DNA of 64,000 bases, taken from Paracentrotus lividus (taxonomy: Eukaryota > Echinodermata > Echinoidea > Camarodonta > Echinidae). Where the stretch lies: positions 46,108,085 through 46,172,084 of the forward strand of contig CALNVZ010003426.1 of assembly GCA_940671915.1 (NCBI GenBank), written 5' to 3'. The notes below the pieces were generated by a model. That model searched no databases. It saw only the letters and a list, made by a program, of their open reading frames with translations, and was not told the origin of the DNA. This document shows positions 45,303 through 57,800 of the stretch, in pieces. Each line of letters begins with the position of its first letter. Position 1 is the stretch's first letter. The translations under genes were made by a program, and so were the position numbers.

Positions 45303-46914
45303 TGTTTTATTTCATTTCTTATTAAATTAGCAATTCTAACTTAAAGCCCAAGTATAGTTCAATAGTTGTGGTAGAGAAAATTGCATTTTTAAAAAACTTA
45401 CTCAACTTGTCCTCATATTGTTCCAATGACATATCAATACATGGGCAAGTAATATAACCATGTACCATGCATGTCTTTTCATGGTATGTTATAGTTAGCA
45501 TGAACATGGGGAGATGCACACAAGCAACTGAACCATCTAGGACTAATGACAAGACTCAGTAAGAAAACTTTCAGAAAACAAACTTAATTTTTCACTTTTT
45601 AAAATAACATTTTCACTTATATTTCTTCAATAACTGAGTGGTCGGATGTTCCTTTCACTATCCCTGATGTTTTGAGTTTCTTTCTTTCTTCTTGGATGAA
45701 ATATTATTTTTTAAAGTCCACTTTCTGAAAATTTCCCCGCACGTTTTTGGGCGGGAAAGGGCGAAAAAATAAGTGATGTTTTAATTTTTTTTTTCATGAT
45801 TTTGATTTGAAATTTATCCAAAGGCTATTCACTGTGTCTTATACTAGTTATAGACATATGCTACTACTTAATTTTGGAGCTGAAAGTTATTGCAAAAAGG
45901 AGAAAAACCTCAGATAAAACAACAATGACAAGGTTGCAAAATTTTCACCAAAATATGGCAGTTTGGTCCACGAGGTCAATACTAAAGTATTGACATCGTA
46001 TTATGAGTGGGGAGATGTTCATCAAAATGAGGCCATACTTCCTTCACTCTCACCCCAGAACTCTGGGCATGCCACACCACTGCTGACGGGTACTATGGCA
46101 TGGGTGCATTCTGTGTGTATCAGTCTGTGTATCAACAGCATATACTTTGCACACAAACCACTGCACGTTGCACTCTCCCCCGTGTCATCCTGTTTAGCCA
46201 TGGCCCATCAACAAATCGATTTACACAGTTTTGTTGCTAAATTCAGGTCTTAGAGTGGATTTTATAACAAATCATTTTGTACACAGAGGTTATTTGAGGT
46301 ATAAATTCATATTATTCTGCTATGGAAGTAAAACAAAAAATGTGTTCTCCCAAAACTATACATGAGCTTTAAACTTAAGCAGTGTTCCCTTTAAGTTAAA
46401 TTAACTATAGTTACGTTAAGAACGTTGTCATATCCTTAAATTTGTGCAGTCACTATCATCATTCTCAAACTTTTCTTGTGCTTAATTCTGATCGATCATC
46501 GAGATCGAGGAATATAAAAAACATTAGAAATAGAATGAAAATAAAAACAAATAGATTCATAGATCTAAATTATGTGACTACCCAGTATAATTAAGTGACA
46601 GTTTGCTGTAGAATATTGCTCAAAAATAGAAAAAATAAATGTAAAAAAGAGAAAACAGGCGTGGATCCAGAGACAGACATTTACGGGGTGCGAAAAGGTA
46701 CCTTTCATGTGATGCTGACGACGTGATATGCGGGGGGAGGGGGGGATTTACAAAATTAGTAGGGGATATATTTGAAAGGTTTACAGAATTACATTGTGTA
46801 ACATTGTTATGTTTGTCATTTGTCTTTATGATTACTTGAATCTTTGAAACAGCTTACACAACATATTGAATTTGATAAAATTTGAGAATTGGGGGAAGGG
46901 AGTAAAGTGTTACG
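45303..46914 (+). other. CPRas1 upstream/5' intron
   Basis: AT-rich with no coding signal I trust. The frame at 45963-46253 has no recognised match. cgtggatccagagacag at 46662 and a G-run at 46733-46747 recall the GGATCCAG element ends. Confidence 0.5.
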
Positions 46915-48809
46915 ATGGATTTTGGTTCCTCTCACATCTTCACCGAGGTGGGATCAGATGACACAGAGGAACTCACAGCTGCTGACTTCCAAGCGCAGTA
47001 AGTTATCTCATTAAGGTTACAATACTGACCCCAATAGGTAGTACCATATTTTAAAGGCTAACGGTGGTATCTCACTTCACGGAGTTGTCTTTTCGACTTG
47101 GACGCTCAGAGACGTCTCCGATACTTTTTTCCGTCTCAGAGACGTCTCTGAGATGTCTCCACGACAGAAAAAAAAATCATAGCTTCAAGCATGTTTGATT
47201 TGAATCAGGAGATGTTTCTTAAATGTCCTTGAGACGTCTCTGTGACAAGTTTCAAACCGTTTCAAACCCGTCTCAAAGTAGTCCCAAGTCCGTCTCATGG
47301 CAAGTGAGATACCACCGTAAAATGAATTGCCCTTAATTGTCTCCTATTTACTTCTTCCATGCTTTGCCAATTTAAACATTATAGAGATTAATTTCATTCA
47401 AAACTTTCTCACTCGTGACCATATTGCATTGCATCTGAATTGGATTTCTATTTGTCTAAGCTTAATATGGCAATATTTACAGATTTATAAATTAAGGGAT
47501 ATTTTCCATAAATTGGCAATGAATGAATCTTTTTATCAAAATATGTACAGAACATTACAAGTACAATAACATCTTGCAATATTAAACAGTTGCATTGTTT
47601 TATATCTTTGTGTACAACATTGATCTGCAATCTTGAATGTTGATTAAAGAATGGAAATAAAGTTTTGATCCCTGACTTTTTACTTCTCCTTTTTGCAGAT
47701 ATGGCATATATCAACCATTAGGATCACGATTGTCTGTTCATGGTGTAAGCCAAGCTGAAGGTAATATCATATAACATTTCTAAACAAATTTTGCACCAGA
47801 TTGAGTTTTTATCTGTTTTGTGTGCTTCATAATCATAATGATTAATACTCCATTGTCATCATGCATGTACAACAAATATCATCTACACTGTACTGTTGAG
47901 AATAGAAGAAGAAAAAAACAAAAATTCAGGTAGATCAATTTCCATTTTAAATTTTCATATTAAATGTATACTAAATAATATTGACATGATCATAAACATA
48001 TACATGTAATTACCTGTTAAGCTTAAAATAAAAGATATATAAACTGCTAAAGCACAAAATGCAGTACTATCTTGTTTTTTTGTCGATAAAAAGTCGCGAT
48101 GAAAAAAAAATATTCAAACTATATGCCATGAAAATTCATTTGCCATACATGTATTTATTGCGAGTTTTTGCAATTTTTCAATGATAACAACACTGTACAT
48201 TTAGATTGTGACAAAAATCTGCTCATACATTGTACATGTACCATATGGACAGTAGCCTTGGGATTTAATCTGGAAATGTGTAATGATCAATAATTTATTC
48301 AAATACTATAAGAATTTAAAGACATTAGTTGTAGTTTTAAAAATTATACTGAATCTTGTTTCAGAGCTGTTCTTGACGTTTGTAACACTGTTGATATGGA
48401 GGTCAAGCTATTTATTATGAAATAATTACTGGAAAGACAAAGTGAAATAAATACAAATCGTTATGAAAAACACAGATTAAAAAAAAAAAAAAAATCAGTT
48501 TTATAACTTTTTCATGGACCTTGTATGGATGAATTAAATACTGCAATATTTGTTCTTTTTGTTCTCCAACAAAAATAATCAAACAAACATAAATTTTGGC
48601 CGTTGTGTATACATATAAACAAGAAAAACCGGGGATTACATGATTTACTGTTAATGAGTGGGATGGGAAGTTTTTGCACTTATTTCTTTTTGATAATGTA
48701 CACTACTGAATTCCTTTTGAAACAGTCACAATTTCTGTCAAAAATTAATTTGTGTTGAATGTACATAATGGCATCCTATTTTTGCCCCCCCCACCCTCCC
48801 CCCCCCGCC

Positions 48810-48846
<37 letters not shown>

Positions 48847-51800
48847 TTTCTCAGTCTGTTGATTGCTCTAACCAGACAAAAAGGAAACCCACTCTTTTTT
48901 ATCGTACCAAAAACAGTAGGATCAAACTTCCCCCACTTATCTTTTTCACTATTTTACTGGCATGTTTGCTGCCACATACTTACAGGATAAAGGTTGCTTT
49001 AATGTCAACAGTTCTCCAGAATATACATTTTTTAAAGATTTAAGAAAATCCAACAGTAGACATTGGATCAAATATCTAACTACTTCCACAAAATGTAATG
49101 CTTGCATTTATAGTTCCTTGCATAGGTGTCGACATATATTAATTTCTTTTAATACTGTGGGATGATCAATTCATCATCCCCCCATAAAGTTCATCCATCG
49201 AGATATGCCAGTTGTGCCTTGTATTTGCTGTATTACATTTTTACCTCTTTTTTCAAGGTCAAAAAAGTTTACCACATAAACACATTGATGTTTTTTGAGG
49301 GAGGGGGGGGGGTAATCACAAAACAATCTAGAAACACAATTATTGTCAATTGTGGTTAATGTTCCACCAGTTATGTTTCATTTCAAAGTAATTAGTTAAT
49401 ATTTGAACAACAGGTGCATGTATTTGCACAGTTTGTAACGGAAACCAGGAGCTAATATTGGTTCAATTCTAAAGCCATTAATGCACTGCATACATGATGT
49501 TTGATTTTAACCTGTTATTTATTGAAAACTATCTTCAAATATGTTGCAGTGTAATCATATCTTAAGAGAAATTAACTTTGGTTGATTTAAAATAGCTCAT
49601 CATAAATTAAATTGGTTGTTTAGCCAGCATAATAGAAACAATTTGTTAATATTTTTTTCCTGGAAATTGCACAGCTGCATGGATGCAGGCTATAAAAGAA
49701 TAAAAAATGTTTACAAACTATAACATGTATTGAAATGTTCATTGGACATGCATATACTTTACATGTAAATGTTCATGTGTATTGTCCATACAAAACATCA
49801 TTAATCTTTTGATTTTGAGAAGTCTAAAACCTCATCGTTTCTTAAATTTGACTTACTAATTAATTCCTACATTATTTCATTATATTATTTACCTTTTCAT
49901 TAAATTCATTTGTTTTGTTTTCCTCTTTTTGTATTTAATGTTGGAAATTGAGTTTGTGCATGCACACTTACATAATGTTTGACTGTGTTTTGTGCTGTTC
50001 TCAATTTAACTTTTTCCTCCTTCTGTTCTTAATTCTTATTTTTACTTTTATATTTTGGAACTCAAGACCAAGCTATTTGTCCAAATTCAAACATAAATCC
50101 CAATCATGAGCATAGACAGCAGAAACAGCACTATATTTTGTATTATGCCCCAAAATAGCAGAAAATAAGAACTCCTCTTCGTTCCCTCTCCCCTTTCATC
50201 ATTGTTTTCACTGTTTTCCCTTAAATAATAATACCCTCAAATTTTATTCTCTTCCCTACCCCCCCCCCTCACTCATTCACCCTGATTCTACCTTCTATCT
50301 TCCCATTCCTCCTCTCTTTCTACTCCCCATCCCCTTCCCCCTCCTTTCCTCCCATTTCCATCTCTACTTTCCCCTTAAACAATTACAATTTCCTTAATTC
50401 TCCCTCTCCGATTTTCATCCCCTTAAATGATTATAATCCTCTCAATTCTTCTTCTTCTCCTCCTCCTCTTTTTTCTCCTTCTCTACATCTTCCCTTTTTT
50501 CCTCTCCTCCCTCTCGATAATTACCTCGTATTTCATTAATATTTTTTGATTTGCATTTTCACTCCCCTCTGTAACATCATTCATCTGAACCCTTCTTGTG
50601 TGTGTGTCTGCCATTGTTAGAGGAGGAACATGATTATAATCATCTCAGTACTGTTAAACCAGAGGGTGATAGTGGTGGTAAGGTTCCAACTATTTCATAA
50701 TCGTAGGTGATGATAGTCTACTTTTAAATCTTAAAATTGTAAAGGTATTTTATGTGGTGGAGGTTGATTGTTGGACTGTTGATCATGGGGTGCAGGGGTT
50801 TAATTACCATCCAGTTGCACACTAATGTTGTTTGGCAAGACATTAATCTAAATTTGCCACACTTGTCCCAGGTGAGGCTAATAGGAAGATATTTCTGAAA
50901 GCCTCATGACGACGTACTAATGATTTATCAAATGTGGGGTGATTACAACAGCTGACACTCTGTAGGACACCTTTCCAATTCAAGTTTGATCACAAATTAA
51001 ATCAAATATTGAATGCCGTTGATTTGCTGGAGAAAAAAAAAAGTATCAAAGTATGTGATATATCCTTTTCATTTTCTACAATTCAAGTAATTCATAACCA
51101 TACTAGTTATCTGATCTGTCCCATACATACATATCATTACATATTTTTTTATTTTTTCCATATGTGTGTGTTTTTTCATCTGTACTTTTAGCTCCACCAC
51201 CACCTAAATCATCCACCGATGCTCTTTTTGAAGGAGAATCTGATGACTATAATGGTCTGTCTATATCACTAAACTTCCACTCTTTTATCTTCCTTACATT
51301 ATTATCATGGTTGTTTTTGTTGTGTTTTGATTTTCTTGTAACAATTAATCATTCTAATGTGTAACACCGAGTGGTATTATTGTTTGCATGCATGCATGTT
51401 TTGATTTGTTTCATATCTTGCGTTCAATGTGCTTTAGAAATTCAAATTAATAAAAAGAGGATTTTCTTAAAAGGACATGCAAGTATTAAGTAAATGTATC
51501 TGGTTGGCATTTGATGACAAATGTTCCTAGAATGTTGTATATTGATGGAAATAAATAAATGATTTATAAAATAAATAAAGGATAGTCAATGGACAAAGTT
51601 GCTTGATCCAACTTCTTAGATCTCAAATAAAAGATTATAATTATGTTTCTGACAATAAGAACATACTAGTGGCAGACTGGTTTTCACTTGTTCCATATAA
51701 CAAAGCATAAACTCCATTGATGCTCTCAACATTAATCTAGTCTAGTCATTTTTCATAGTTTTGATTGGCTATAAAAAGTGATTAATTGTTAATAACTCAT

Positions 51801-54800
51801 TTGTTCATTAATTGTAAATTGAAAGCAATTGTTGATAACTAATTTGTTATATTTTCTTCAGTGTTGTATGACAACTTTGTTGGAGATCCGAAAGGAGCAC
51901 GACCAGGGGCATCAGGTGAGAATTGACCTTTAACCTTTGACCTTTTTCATCTTACTAATACAGTTACTGGGGAATAATATCCTAAAATATGTGGGATTTA
52001 GTATTTAAAACCCTTGTTTATGTATTTCAAATTTTTGAGATTTTTTTTTTTTTTTTTTTTTTTTTTTGGGGGGGGTGGTTATTCCGTAGTTAATCAGTTA
52101 TAAGTTGAGTTTTAAGTTCAACGAATATGCAATGTACCCTTGAATGTAAAAAAACAAATAAAATGTAATTTTTTTTTGTTTTTCTTGCGCAATAAGGTGG
52201 CTTTAAAGGTAGTATCAGCCCTTTTTCACAAATTGCGAAAACTAATGCAACTTGGCATAACTGTAGAATATGATCGACCTATACTGTCTATTCAATCTTA
52301 TGTCATAGGTTGCCTAGATCAGTAGTACGAAACGAAAATTGACTACCATCTTGACCAGCCTCCATCAACATCGTTGATATTACAGCGCGTGCGGCACGGA
52401 CCGCACACAGCAATATACACACGCGCATCAGCGTGCATTATTTCTCTGCGCTAACGGTCAGCGCGTTCGCACCGTACGGTATATTTTTCGAGGTTCGAAA
52501 AATAGGAATGAATTTTGATAAATCGCCATATAATGACAAACATACACATTTGAGCTTAATCATGTTGTGGGATGATATAGTCCTTGGTATACTACTATAT
52601 CCTCTCAAAACTAGAAATTCAATATTTTTGCCTGCAAAAGGCTGACACTACCTTTAATTCTATTAATCTGATAATTTATGAAGTGTTTATAAAAAAATTA
52701 TAGCAGGACGCGTCAGACGGTACTGCATAATTATACATGTAAATATGTTTTCTTGGAGCAACCTAAATTGGCCTTCAACCTTTACATAAGGCAAACAGTT
52801 TTTCTTTGAACTTATGATTTTTGCCTGTTAAGTACATTTTGTAAGTTGCCGCACTTCAATGGTTTTTCCACAATTGAGTTAATGGGTTGTGAAATTACAT
52901 TTTGCAGAAATACTTATTTTTTGTTTTTGGCCCATTATCCACAAGATGTCGGTGGTTACTAAAGTATGTGTTGGGAATAAGGGAAGTCGATAGTTAACAG
53001 GTTATCCAAATATAACGTTTGAGCTTTGGTTACCATAAAAAAAAATTTAAAAGGGCAGTTCCAAGCAAAGCAGGACATGGAGCTGAAATTTTAATGTGCC
53101 GCTGTGCCTTTGAAAATGCAAATTAGGATCTGAAATTACCACAAAGGCTTCTTTACAATACAACCAATCATTTAAGTAAAAAAAAATTGAGATTCAGTAT
53201 TCTTGCGCTGAATAATTGATCAAACCCACATTTGCACGTATGGGACTATGGGGCTTTAAATGCCTCTAATTCTTATATCTCGTCGCTTTTTGCAAATTTT
53301 TTTGGCTTAATGTAATTGTCATGGTCTACTTTAACAAACTTTGGTATTAATATTTCTTTACAATGCATTTCTCCTCACGAAAAAGACCGTGAAACCAGAT
53401 GTCACTCCGTAACCGTCACTCCGTAACCAGACAAGGGTTCAAGTTTTAAGTCATAATTAACAAAATATTCAACCAATTTTTTAATGCAAGGTGGCATATT
53501 ATACCTAGAATAACATAGAATCCAATCAATAAATCAAAATTGTGATGACCATTTAAATTTCACAGAGTTTAAGCAAAATGTTTTCTGCTCAAATATGCAT
53601 GTCCATTTTGCGTCACTCCGTAACCATGATTATGAATATTCATATCTCATTAATTAAGAGGATCACTATAAAAAAAATTATCATTTTGAAAAGAGGGTAC
53701 CATCAGCTTTTGTCATGAACCATTTCTTTGTACATAAAGATTAAAGTATGGATGATAAACTTGTTTGAATGCTGAAATGTTGCTTCTGAATGTCACTCCG
53801 TTACCTTGGAACTGCCCAAAATCAGAAAATGTTTATAAATAAAGAGCCTGCAAGCAAAAGGGACCAAATCCACTTTTATAACTTCAGAGGAAATGGCATT
53901 TGTTTACCTGATTTTGTGCATGTGTCTATGGAAAAGGGAAATTACAAATGCTTTATCTTACAGTTGCAATCAACACTTAAGAAAATCCTTTTGTTCAAAG
54001 ACGGGTACTTACCTGAACAATGGCCTGATATCAATAACTCAATTTTCATCAAAAGTGGATTTAGTCCCTTTTGCTTTCAAGCTCTTCAAATATTAGGATA
54101 TTTTATGTATAACAGGGCAATATTTGACACTTTAGCATCGTCATGAATGAAGAATTATACATAAAACAAAAAATCATACCAAAGTCATAAACTATAATTA
54201 GTGTATGGTTCACAAGATGTCAACACTTTGCTTTAATATTTTAAAGCTTCAATTCTGATTATTTTTTTCTTCTTTTTTTCAGGTGGGGATCCAATTTACG
54301 ACAACAGAAGTTTCCAAAAGGCATCCACGAAGAGCAGTGACTATGCTAAACCTTACGACCTCTTAAACAGACAGAGTCATCCCTATGAGTATGCCGGACG
54401 TAAGTTGCTTGTGATTGAGTTTCATCATTTATCAAACATGTTTTGTTTGATTAACAGTCTTTGCTTAAATAAAAGTTTCTTTGATCAGTGATTATTTCTC
54501 CATAAATACCATTTGTTTGATCAGTGATCGATTGAAGTCTTTAAATTTTTCAACAGATGAATCAAATTGATTCTATTTTTATTCATTTTTTGTTGTTGAA
54601 AATGTCCAGTTGTTCTACATGTAACTATAATGTGTTATATATAATCTGACAAAATAAGTGTTCTATAAATCCCAAATGTTTGGCAGAAAAACCCATAATG
54701 CTAATGCAGAAAATATATTGTCTTTATATTTTACTATATGAAATAACAATTATTCAAATTTGCCGCTCCAAGAATAAAACATAAGAGGATAATTTCTTAC

Positions 54801-57800
54801 TGAATTTTTGAGGTCATCATTGCTGTAACGTATGTCAGTATAAGGGATAGATTTTTTATACACATGTATGGAAAATATGAAATAAATAGGATTTCAGAAT
54901 ACAAAAGAAATAGTAGGTCAATGTCATCATTAGCATGCTCACTGAATATGCATGAGACTACATGTATGCACAGAATTGTTATACGGAAAAAAATGCAAAA
55001 CTTGGAAAAATCACAACTTCAATTTGTCATGCGATTTTAATGAAATTTTCAGTGTTGTACTTGTTGTATTGTACTATACATTCCAAATCATCAGAATTTC
55101 AGCCTGGACCTCCTTTAAGGTAAAACTGATTGATTAAAAAAAAAAATCTTTTCTACACCCTCCCCACAGCCGGAACGTTTACAGGTGATGCCCCTCCCCC
55201 ACTGCCCCCTATGAGGAAGAAAGAAGGTGAAGTTGACCCAATGGATGACCCTACATATGAAGCATTCAGGGAAGGAGAATACCAGTCTCTCCTCAGAAAT
55301 GGTAAAGTAATTATTTCTCATCTTTCTCTTTTTTGTTAAATAATTAAAAATTTAGACAGTCATGTTATCTTGTTCTTGTATAGTAGATCATGGAATATTT
55401 TTTTGTCTGATATTTTTTAGCTCTTAATTTCTTGCCACTGTTTTAATTTGTATTGTTTTCATTTGTACTTTTCAAAATGGACAAATTTTAATTGAAACAT
55501 ACTCAAAATTTATTTCAGATATGCATTTTCTAAATTTTTAGAGTTGTAGATTTTTTAAAGATGAATTTACCTCATTTCTTTAATGAATATTTATAAGATT
55601 ATGCTTTGAATTAAAGGAGATGTGTCTGTTCTGTCATTTCCTTGTAAAGTCTGACATGAGTTTACTCAAAAATTTAGCCTTAATATGAATTCTTCCTCTC
55701 TATTTAGGATAACTAGTCATATATCATCTCAGATTTGCAAAGCTGAATGATACAACATTGTAGCTGTAAAGTTTGATACACTGGTACAGACTCACCAGTC
55801 TTCTGTATCCTTTACAGACCCTGTATTCCTATCAAAATCCTTTAGAAGCTGTATTTCTTTCTTCTATCTTTGTTTTACCTTGGGTAGGTTCATCTCAAAT
55901 TAGCCGAGGTGATACTAATATTGTGGCTGTAAAGTTTGATACGCTGGTACAGGCTTAGAACCCAGTTTACAGGGTCACCAGTCCTCTTTATAAACCTTAC
56001 AGATTTTTTATAAAAAAGAACGTTTAAATAAATTTGGTCTTGTATCCGTTCTGCCTTGGGTAGGTTCATCTCAGATTCGCCGAGCTGATACTAATATTGT
56101 GGCTGTAAAGTTTGATACACTGGTACAAGCCGAGAACCCAGTTACAGGGTCACCAGTCTTCTGTGGTAGCTGCGGAGCTGCCATGTCCCACCTCAGCAAA
56201 ATTTCACAACTCTATGCAGGAAAGGTGAGGTCATTTAGATGGTGATCTTGTTTATACCACATCATCCCTTTGATATATTTTGTTATATTGTTTTGATGAA
56301 CAAGTGATGGATCTTAATTTATCATAGTTTTAGATGTACATGTACATGTATGTGTACAAAGTGGGTCCTATCTTGGCATTGTGTCACAGGTTTCGTAAAA
56401 CTCACTGAATTGTATTCTTGTTAAAACAAAGAACAATCACTTTATAGTTTCATGGCCTTCCCAATATAAAAGATTTTGTGGACTAGGGGGGCATTTCATC
56501 AAAGGACTTTTCAGACATTTGCTCTCAGCCAATCAGATGCAAGTATTTCAGTAGCTTATAACAATTTGTCGGATAAAACTTCCGACAAGTTCTTTCATGA
56601 AATGCCCCCCTAGGTAGAATCATTATTTTAGATAAAAAGGAATTTTCAGTGTCAGGTTTAGAGCTCAAAGAAAGAGAGAATATTCAAAGACTATTGGATG
56701 GAATTCATTATGGATCAGTAATTTTAAAAATGTACAGTCTACTCCTGTTATAACTAGCATATCATAGATAAAACAAGATTGTGTTATAATGAAGTAGTTA
56801 TCCCAAACCTATTTTCAAACATGTATTGCAAGATTTCACTACAGTCTGTGTAAAAAAAAAATGGTACAGTCGGGAAAAAATTATTTAGGTATGAAATCTT
56901 CTCAAATGATGTGTGTATGTGGTACCAATTTAAAGCAAAAGGATTCTTCTTGCTGATGCACTTTGTTTTGTATAATTTGCTTTTGTAAAACAAAAATTAT
57001 GCTAAATTTTGTGCGGCGATGAGTTTATTGAAATTACACAAATCCATTGTTTCGGTGAGCTGAATTCATGGCTATTATGTGCGAAACCCCTTTGCATGAG
57101 CGAATTACATTTTTCTTGATTATAGAAAACTGGTCATATTTCAAGATCTACGGCACCAAATGGGATGAAAAAAATTGCAGAAGAAAGCCTGATTTTCCTA
57201 CTTTATGGAAATATCAAACACTTTTAGAATGTGATTAATTTTCATACTTTAAAAAAATGTTTTCCACTTGTACCATTTTATTTGACACAGACTGTATATA
57301 ATCAGATAATTTGCTTGGTTTTGAGCATCTTGTTATGACAGTAGTGGACTGTGTATACCCTGAATGATGCCAATGAATATTGTTCTTCAAATCATTATCT
57401 AGTTCTGGATCTGTGAATTCTGTGAGTTTGAGAACCCTGTTGCTGACGGTGCATCTGTACCTACTACAGAAGACAGCACTTATGTGATGGGACCGGGGTC
57501 AGGAGGTGATGCAGACACTCTGGTTATCTTCTGTGTTGATGTGTCTGGTAGCATGGCTGTAACAACAGAGGTAGGAATCCCTCAATCTTTTAAAACCAAA
57601 TTATTATTGTGGTCATGAGGTTTGATTGTGGAATAAACTGTCTCAAAGTAATGTTTGATAACAATTCACCTGACAATTGTTGTGTGCTGTGTGGCCTTGT
57701 ATCAACAAAATTTTAAGAAATTTACCTATTTTGCCGAAAAACACATGCACTACACACAAAGATACATGTATGGGACTACAAACCGATGTTTGACCCGAAA

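Noticed and set aside
55888-55990. Alternative CPRas1 zinc-finger exon
   Set aside because: Same acceptor, but it has a TAG, an added base and no cysteines; treated as a decayed copy.
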